22,623 nucleotides of DNA from an uncultured Eggerthellaceae bacterium (GTDB taxonomy: Bacteria > Actinomycetota > Coriobacteriia > Coriobacteriales > Eggerthellaceae), in assembly GCA_910577495.1 (NCBI GenBank), contig CAJTML010000017.1, positions 1-22,623 of the forward strand, in the 5' to 3' direction. The position numbers and the translations under genes are program-made. The notes beneath the pieces are model-generated. The model saw only the letters and a program-made list of their open reading frames with translations. It was not told the origin of the DNA and did no database searches. Every line of letters begins with the position of its first letter. Positions within the stretch are counted from its first letter, which is position 1. Shown here piece after piece: positions 1 through 4,695 of the stretch.

Positions 1-1440
1 ATTGCTGGCGCTGGTATTGGCGGCCTTGCATGTGCAGTTTCTGCAGCTCAGGCGGGCGCAAGCGTCATTTTGGTAGAAGTTTCTGGCATGGTGGGCGGCA
101 CGAGCCGTTTCGCAGCTGGCGCTTTTGGCCCTCGCTTTGGCACTGACTGGGAAGAGGTTAAGAAAAAGGCTCCCATGTCTGACGATGAGTTGGGTCAGGA
201 AGTCGTGGAGAACTGGGATTCCTTCTTGGAGTGGATTACTGACTTGGGTCTGACCACTGAAGAGCTGGCTCCCAACAGCCCCTATGTTTGGATGGGTGGC
301 AAGCGTCCTGCCGAAGAGGGCTCGAAGAGCTACACCGACGAATATCTTCAGCAATTTGGCGAAATCTTCACCTCGCTGGGTGGCACCACGTTGCTGAACA
401 CCCGCGCAGTTCAGGTGCTCACCAACGACGCGGGCAAGGCTGTGGGTCTGCGCGTTGAGGATGCAAACGGTCCCTTCGACATTGAAGCAAAATGCGTGGT
501 ACTGGCAACGGGCGGCTGGCAGTGCGACAAAGAGATGTGCACGAAGTACCTGGGTCGTCACGCCGACTTGTGCCAGGCGCAGTGCGTACCTTACCTGGAT
601 GGCGAAGGCATCAAGATGGGTGTTGCGGTGGGCGCGCAGCTGTCGCGCAGCTTCGGTTCATTCTACGGGCATCCGCAACCGTGGCCGACCACCTACTTGG
701 AAGGCATCGATACGCCCGATGGTTATGAGGCTGTAAGCGATATTGATGACGTACACATTTTGTACTATGGCACCACCGAGCACTCCATCCAGGGCATGGG
801 CGTGTACGTAAATTGCGAAGGCGAGCGTTTCGTGAACGAGGGTCTGGGCTCTTCGCTGGTGAATCAAGAAATCATGCAGCAGTATATGTCGCGCGCTTAC
901 TTGATTCTTGACGAGAGCGTTCGCAACCTCATTCGTGAGACGCCCTTCTGCAATGCAGCCGTTATTGGCGGTGACCGCATTGATCACATGATTGAACTGG
1001 GCATGACGGTGGTTTCGGCTGATTCGCTGGAAGAGCTGGGCGCGAAGATCGTCTCCGACACCGCTGATGGTGTGGCCTTTAATGCCAACAACATGGTGAA
1101 CACCGTGAACGCTTACAACGAGGCAGCCGCAGCTGGCACCGCTGACAAGCTGACCGTTCCGCACATCGGAACGGTGCCCGCGATGCCGCTGACCGAGCCT
1201 CCGTTCTACGCTATTCCGGTTGTGGCTGGTATTATGGCCACGTTCGGCGGCTTGAAGATCAACACCGACACGCAGGTCATCGGTATGGATCAGCAGCCCA
1301 TCCCTGGTCTGTATGCTGTGCCAGGTGCTGCGGGCGGCATCATGAACGGCGACTACTGGTGCGTCATGAGCGGTTACTCGGTGCTTGGTCGCATCTGCGG
1401 TGAGAAGACCGCAGCTGAGGCGAAGGGCGCTGCTGAGTAG
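1..1440 (+). CDS. FAD-binding fumarate reductase-like flavoprotein (5' end outside window)
   Basis: The frame is open from base 1, so the true start and any Tat signal lie upstream; 479 residues are visible. It opens with a Rossmann dinucleotide-binding motif (GAGIGG, about residues 3-8) followed by VILVEVSGMVGGTS, the ADP-binding part of FAD_binding_2 flavoproteins. VVLATGGW and a C-terminal FGGLKINTDTQVI...PIPGLYAVPGAAGG stretch are also typical of the fumarate reductase/urocanate reductase flavoprotein group. The usual fumarate reductase segment near the C-terminus (H-G-x-N-R-L-G-G) is absent; GGIMNGDYWCVMSGYSVLG stands there instead, so fumarate is an unlikely substrate. In this group such proteins are often exported terminal reductases that take electrons from haem or flavin partners. 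No partner gene is visible downstream: a tandem repeat and a terminator follow the stop. Family assignment is firm; substrate is unknown. Confidence 0.9.
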   Translation: MAGAGIGGLACAVSAAQAGASVILVEVSGMVGGTSRFAAGAFGPRFGTDWEEVKKKAPMSDDELGQEVVENWDSFLEWITDLGLTTEELAPNSPYVWMGGKRPAEEGSKSYTDEYLQQFGEIFTSLGGTTLLNTRAVQVLTNDAGKAVGLRVEDANGPFDIEAKCVVLATGGWQCDKEMCTKYLGRHADLCQAQCVPYLDGEGIKMGVAVGAQLSRSFGSFYGHPQPWPTTYLEGIDTPDGYEAVSDIDDVHILYYGTTEHSIQGMGVYVNCEGERFVNEGLGSSLVNQEIMQQYMSRAYLILDESVRNLIRETPFCNAAVIGGDRIDHMIELGMTVVSADSLEELGAKIVSDTADGVAFNANNMVNTVNAYNEAAAAGTADKLTVPHIGTVPAMPLTEPPFYAIPVVAGIMATFGGLKINTDTQVIGMDQQPIPGLYAVPGAAGGIMNGDYWCVMSGYSVLGRICGEKTAAEAKGAAE

Positions 1441-1482
1441 AACCTGAGAAGGGCGCTGCTGAGTAGAACCTGAGAAGGGCGC
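1422..1482. repeat. 26-bp tandem repeat spanning the stop codon of the flavoprotein gene
   Basis: A 26-bp unit (gaagggcgctgctgagtag followed by aacctga) occurs at 1422-1447 and again, identically, at 1448-1473, followed by a 9-bp partial third copy. The unit carries the last codons and the TAG stop of the flavoprotein, so the second copy is a duplicated, untranslated gene end. It looks like replication slippage and does not change the protein. Confidence 0.95.
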
Positions 1483-1503
1483 ACTCCGAAGAGGAACCCT
1501 CCA

Positions 1504-1535
1504 AAACCCCGTCCGCGGAAATGCTGACGGGGTTT
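1504..1535 (+). terminator. Rho-independent terminator of the flavoprotein gene
   Basis: A 10-bp perfect inverted repeat, aaaccccgtc (1504-1513) and gacggggttt (1526-1535), has a 12-nt loop and is followed by cttgcgttt. It lies 64 bp after the flavoprotein stop on the same strand and fits an intrinsic terminator, although the T-tract is short. Confidence 0.8.
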
Positions 1536-1582
1536 CTTGCGTTTGATGTCGAATGGCTCGAGTATGGGGGTGCGTTGCAACG

Positions 1583-1754
1583 CGTTTGGGACGCTCGGTG
1601 GCCGTTTTGTGCAAAATGCGGCGCGTGCGCCCAATATATAAGAGGTGTAACTATTTCGCCATTTACAAAACTCCAGTTCAGAAGCGAGAGCTTCGAGCTG
1701 GAGTTTTTGTGTCAGCGCTCGTTTGCACAAAACGGCATCTATTTGGTCACAACG
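1583..1754 (+). repeat. 172-bp dispersed repeat, copy A
   Basis: The left arm (1583-1617) matches 10861-10895 at 34 of 35 bases, and the right arm (1721-1754) matches 10999-11032 at 34 of 34. The arms are 103 bp apart in both copies. Inside the arms is a 15-bp inverted repeat, gccgttttgtgcaaa (1601-1615) with tttgcacaaaacggc (1722-1736), which encloses a diverged hairpin at 1667-1707. Copy A lies between a terminated upstream gene and the promoter of the next operon, so it is not needed to separate converging genes. No transposase or target-site duplication was seen. It could be a BIME-like palindromic element, a non-autonomous mobile element or a structured RNA. Confidence 0.85.
1667..1707. 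terminator. Bidirectional terminator-like hairpin inside repeat copy A
   Basis: The stem pairs ctccagttc and gaagc (one bulged A between them) with gcttcgagctggag and is closed by a GAGA loop, giving about 14 base pairs. AAAA precedes it and TTTTT follows, so it could stop transcription on either strand. The corresponding hairpin in copy B is at 10947-10983. Confidence 0.75.
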
Positions 1755-1772
1755 CGTGCCCGAGGAGGGTGG

Positions 1773-1861
1773 CGGCGCGCGGGCGGGAGGTGGTGGGCGG
1801 CGGCGCGCGGGCGGGGGTGCTTTGTAGCGGCGCGCGGGCGGGGGTGCTCTGTAGCGGCGCG
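1773..1861. repeat. GC-rich 27-bp tandem repeat
   Basis: Two nearly identical 27-bp units (1801-1827 and 1828-1854) begin cggcgcgcgggcgggggtgc and differ at one base (tttgtag versus ctctgtag region). A third, more diverged unit precedes them at about 1773-1800 and a 7-bp partial copy follows. The tract sits directly beside repeat copy A and is much richer in GC than its surroundings. Long reading frames across it on both strands are a by-product of the lack of A/T-rich stops. Confidence 0.85.
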
Positions 1862-1873
1862 AAAACGCCGCGG

Positions 1874-1903
1874 TTGCATTCGCAATCATACATATACTAT
1901 GAT
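1874..1903 (+). promoter_or_regulatory. Candidate sigma-70-type promoter of the NrfD-GntR-SPFH operon
   Basis: TTGCAT (1874-1879) and TATGAT (1898-1903) are separated by 18 bp in the only A/T-rich stretch before the operon. Transcription would begin near 1910 and leave a leader of about 55 nt. This placement supports the start at 1965 over the in-frame ATG at 1899, which overlaps the -10 box. Confidence 0.55.
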
Positions 1904-1964
1904 TATCGTACTCGTGGTAGTTTGTGGATGCGACGTTGAGCACGATGATCGAGAAAGCCTTCTC

Positions 1965-3107
1965 ATGTTTGGTGAGCTAATTGCTTGGTATCTATTTTTT
2001 GGTGGCGTTGCCGGCGGAACCTGTTTAGCAATGCTCATCATCTATTTCTGCGTCTGGCGAAGCGGCGCGAAATTTGCGCGCTTGCAAGCGGCTGTCGATG
2101 GCCGCAATCAGGCCAAAGCGCAACTTCGCATTGCGCTCGCGCAGCTGGAAGTGGCCAAAGCACAAACGGAGTTAGCATTTGATGCGCGGCTCAAAAAGGC
2201 AAGCAAGCGCCAAGTTGCAACTTCGCTCAAAGAGGTGCGCGCCTTGGAGGATGCCACCTGCAACGACGACGAAACCCTGATAGCCAGCTACCTCATCGGA
2301 CTTCGACACTATCAAATGTGGCAGCATTGCCGAGCCGCCACCGAGCGGCCACTGCTGGTGATTGCCACGTTCGCCGCACTTGTTGGCAGCGTATGCCTGC
2401 TCGGTGATTTAGTGCGTCCCGAACGTGCTCATCTGCTGTTTTTGCAGCCGACGTTCTCCATCATCAACGTTGGTGCGTTTTGTCTGGCACTCTTTTTGCT
2501 GGTGTTGGTGCTTTTGCTCCTGCGTACTGTTTTCGCGTGGCGCCTGCCGCGCTGGCTGGTGGTGACTCTGCATGCGTTGGCGGGTTTGCTGGCGCTGGCG
2601 CTCATCGTGTATACCGGCGTGTATCTCAATAGTATCTGGACGATCGCGCCGTGGTCGTCGCCGTATCTGGTGGCGCTGTTTTTCTTCTCCTCGCTTGCCT
2701 GCGGGGCGGCAGTTCCTTTAATGGTGATGGGCATCAAGAGCTATCACCAAGATGCGTATACCGTCCCTATGCGTGCGTTTACCTGGCTTGATATGATTTT
2801 TATAGGAGGCGAAGTACTTTCACTTGTTGCTATGATGATCGGCCTGGGCGGCACGACGCCTGATTCGCCCTTCATGCTCTTTTTCTCGGACGATTTAGCT
2901 TTATCCTTTATTGTTGGGTTTTTGACATGCGGCATCGCAATCCCGTTACTATTAGATCTTGCAATGTTGCGCATGCGAAATCACGGCTCGTGGGTTGCAT
3001 TAGTGGTTGGATGTTCCACCCTAACCGGCGGTTATTTCCTGCGTTTCTGCGCAATTGGGGTTTCAGTGATTTATAAAGCAATTGTCGTCTCTGCATTAGG
3101 GGTTTAG
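1965..3107 (+). CDS. NrfD-like polytopic membrane protein with a cytosolic helical insertion
   Basis: 380 residues from ATG 1965. The frame is open upstream to 1521, but that part translates the repeat region and the putative promoter. The first helix (about 7-31) contains YLFFGGVAGGTC, the signature opening of NrfD/PsrC-type quinone-interacting membrane subunits. LLGDLVRPERAHLLFLQPTFS (split around 146-165), YTGVYLNSI and GGYFLRFC also fit that family. Eight membrane helices are predicted by eye: 7-31, 130-148, 164-187, 197-220, 233-256, 273-296, 310-331 and 343-369. Between helices 1 and 2 lies a charged, alanine-rich helical segment of about 95 residues, longer than a normal NrfD loop. No ferredoxin or molybdopterin subunit is adjacent, so its electron partner is unknown; it leads an operon with a GntR regulator and an SPFH protein. 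The ribosome-binding site is weak, so the start is less certain than the family. Confidence 0.8.
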   Translation: MFGELIAWYLFFGGVAGGTCLAMLIIYFCVWRSGAKFARLQAAVDGRNQAKAQLRIALAQLEVAKAQTELAFDARLKKASKRQVATSLKEVRALEDATCNDDETLIASYLIGLRHYQMWQHCRAATERPLLVIATFAALVGSVCLLGDLVRPERAHLLFLQPTFSIINVGAFCLALFLLVLVLLLLRTVFAWRLPRWLVVTLHALAGLLALALIVYTGVYLNSIWTIAPWSSPYLVALFFFSSLACGAAVPLMVMGIKSYHQDAYTVPMRAFTWLDMIFIGGEVLSLVAMMIGLGGTTPDSPFMLFFSDDLALSFIVGFLTCGIAIPLLLDLAMLRMRNHGSWVALVVGCSTLTGGYFLRFCAIGVSVIYKAIVVSALGV

Positions 3108-3120
3108 AAAAGGCCTATAC

Positions 3121-3549
3121 ATGAGTGAAATTAGTATTTCGGATTTTGAAATTGATGAGCGAAGCAACGCGCCAATTTGGTTGCAGCTGCGCAATCGGTT
3201 GATTTATCTCATCTCCTCAGGCAGGTATCAAGCGGGCGATAAGCTGCCAACCGTGCGCGAGCTGGCGGTCACGCTCAAGATTAACTACAACACCGTCAAC
3301 AAGGTGTACCTCTCTCTTATTCACGATGGTTACATGGTTTCGTATCGAGGGCGCGGCACGTTTGTCAACGACATCAAAAAGACGCGCAACGAAACACAGG
3401 ATTCGCCCATTGACAGCGTAATTGACCTGATGATTGACCGGTGCTTAGAAATTGGGGCACCGCTTGAAGATATCCCGAACCAAGTGGCACGACGTGTTGC
3501 CTGCTACCTGGAAACGCATCAAGAAGCCGACGAAGGAGAGGCGAAATGA
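3121..3549 (+). CDS. GntR-family regulator, YtrA-like
   Basis: 142 residues. Residues about 17-84 form a GntR winged helix: PIWLQLRNRLIYLISSG, GDKLPTVRELAVTLKINYNT, and a wing ending in YRGRGTFV. Only about 55 residues follow, too few for a FadR, HutC or MocR effector domain. This short form is typical of the YtrA subfamily, whose members usually repress their own operon of membrane proteins. The gene follows the NrfD-like gene by 13 bp and overlaps the SPFH gene by 4 bp (ATGA), so the three are probably co-transcribed and self-regulated. The effector and operator are not evident. Confidence 0.88.
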   Translation: MSEISISDFEIDERSNAPIWLQLRNRLIYLISSGRYQAGDKLPTVRELAVTLKINYNTVNKVYLSLIHDGYMVSYRGRGTFVNDIKKTRNETQDSPIDSVIDLMIDRCLEIGAPLEDIPNQVARRVACYLETHQEADEGEAK

Positions 3550-4475
3550 GCAAGGATCAGTCGAAGCTCATGCGTGGTGTGGCTGACTTAGTTTCAGACT
3601 CCGCAAACGAAAAGCAAAGTACCACCAACCAATACGGCGCCATTGTCTTTGGGCTGTTTATGTTCGCCATTCCGGCAGCACTTGTCCTGTGGGCAACCTG
3701 GTCGTTTGTGAGCATCGGTACCATTGCGCTGGCGGTGGCGGTCGGTGCGCTTTGTGCCTTCGCCATCAATTACGCCTTCCAGTGGGAAAAGGTGGTCATC
3801 ACGCGCTTTGGCAAGACTAACCGCATTGTCGGGCCGGGGCTGTATTTCGTCATTCCGATTATTGAGTCGAAGGCCGCCGTGGTTGACCAGCGCATACGTA
3901 CGACCTCGTTCGGCGCCGAAGAAACGCTGTCAAGTGACTTGGTGCCGGTGGATGTGGACGCGGTTTTGTTCTGGATGGTGTGGGACGCCGGCAAGGCCTG
4001 CACCGAGGTGCACAACTATGAGCGCGCGATCTCGCTGTGTGCGCAGACGGCCATGCGTGATGCAATCGGCCAGATCAGCCTCTCTGAGATTGCGGTGCGT
4101 CGCAGCTATCTTGACGAAGAGTTGCAGCGCATCATCTCGGGCAAGGTGGAAGACTGGGGGCTTTCGGTTGTGGCGGTTGAGATTCGCGATATCGTCATCC
4201 CCAAAGAGCTGCAAGACGCGATGTCCAAGCAGGCGCAGGCTGAGCGCGAACGCGATGCTCGTGTGCTGTTAGCCGAGGTAGAACGCGATATTTCGGAGAT
4301 GTATGTGGAAGCGGCCGCGGCGTACGGGTGCCCGGAGCGCGCCATGCAGCTGCGTACCATGAACCTCATCCACGACAGTGTGAAGCATCACGGTGGCATG
4401 GTGGTTGTGCCCAGTGCGTATAGCGAAGGCTTCAACGACGCGGCTTCAGACATCACCAAGGAACTGTTGCGGTAG
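3546..4475 (+). CDS. SPFH (stomatin/prohibitin-like) membrane protein
   Basis: 309 residues; the ATG overlaps the upstream stop and is preceded by a good ribosome-binding site (gaaggagaggcga). Two hydrophobic segments (about 31-50 and 54-75) form a membrane hairpin, followed by an SPFH domain (about 80-250). Recognisable parts are QWEKVVITRFGK, GPGLYFVIPI, VVDQRIRT, the LVPVDVDAVLFW strand, and IVIPKELQDAMSKQAQAER, where the helical stalk begins. Family members form cage-like oligomers that organise membrane microdomains and help membrane protein turnover. Unlike many bacterial slipins it has no adjacent NfeD protease gene. Sharing an operon with an NrfD-like protein suggests it scaffolds that protein, which is an inference. 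Confidence 0.88.
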   Translation: MSKDQSKLMRGVADLVSDSANEKQSTTNQYGAIVFGLFMFAIPAALVLWATWSFVSIGTIALAVAVGALCAFAINYAFQWEKVVITRFGKTNRIVGPGLYFVIPIIESKAAVVDQRIRTTSFGAEETLSSDLVPVDVDAVLFWMVWDAGKACTEVHNYERAISLCAQTAMRDAIGQISLSEIAVRRSYLDEELQRIISGKVEDWGLSVVAVEIRDIVIPKELQDAMSKQAQAERERDARVLLAEVERDISEMYVEAAAAYGCPERAMQLRTMNLIHDSVKHHGGMVVVPSAYSEGFNDAASDITKELLR

Positions 4476-4524
4476 CGGGCGAAAGTTAACTCTAGCCGAC
4501 ATTTGTAAATCTGCAAAAACATAC

Positions 4525-4553
4525 TTGTCATATGAAAAATATGACAATATAAT
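4525..4553 (+). promoter_or_regulatory. Strong promoter with an overlapping perfect palindrome (operator)
   Basis: TTGTCA (4525-4530) and a consensus TATAAT (4548-4553) are separated by exactly 17 bp. The -35 box and the whole spacer form a perfect inverted repeat, TTGTCATAT (4525-4533), GAAAA, ATATGACAA (4539-4547). A dimeric protein bound there would block RNA polymerase, so this reads as a repressor operator. The sequence differs from the FNR box (TTGAT-N4-ATCAA). It drives the first molybdoenzyme operon with a leader of about 135 nt. Confidence 0.85.
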
Positions 4554-4625
4554 GAGCGCAACGGAGATCTTCTGGAGGGGGAAGTCTAGTTTTTGTAGGC
4601 CGTGCGCAGGTCACAAAAGAACCTG

Positions 4626-4670
4626 GTCTTCCTGAGGAAGACAGCTTGCCAAATGAGAGTGGAAGCTGTC
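4626..4670 (+). promoter_or_regulatory. Overlapping leader hairpins upstream of the first molybdoenzyme gene
   Basis: Hairpin 1 pairs gtcttcc (4626-4632) with ggaagac (4636-4642). Hairpin 2 pairs gacagctt (4640-4647) with aagctgtc (4663-4670). They share bases 4640-4642, so both cannot form completely. Hairpin 2 ends 11 nt before the AGGAGG ribosome-binding site at 4682-4687. A role in translation control or mRNA stability is possible but not shown. Confidence 0.4.
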
Positions 4671-4695
4671 GAAACATCTGAAGGAGGTTGTGCAC

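Noticed and set aside
658..1614. 318-codon minus-strand reading frame
   Set aside because: It lies opposite the flavoprotein gene, whose protein matches a known family; the minus-strand translation is rich in Arg and His with no family features.
1583..1754. CRISPR array or insertion sequence as an explanation of the repeat
   Set aside because: There are only two copies more than 9 kb apart, with no regular spacers, no transposase frame and no clear target-site duplication.
1521..1964. Upstream extension of the NrfD-like frame to ATG 1521
   Set aside because: The extension would translate the terminator, the dispersed repeat, the GC-rich tandem repeat and the putative promoter; NrfD homology begins at 1965.
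4525..4547. FNR/CRP-type box
   Set aside because: The arms read TTGTCATAT with a 5-bp centre, unlike TTGAT-N4-ATCAA or TGTGA-N6-TCACA.
4552..4635. Small reading frame in the leader starting at ATG 4552
   Set aside because: The ATG overlaps the TATAAT box and would not be in the transcript.
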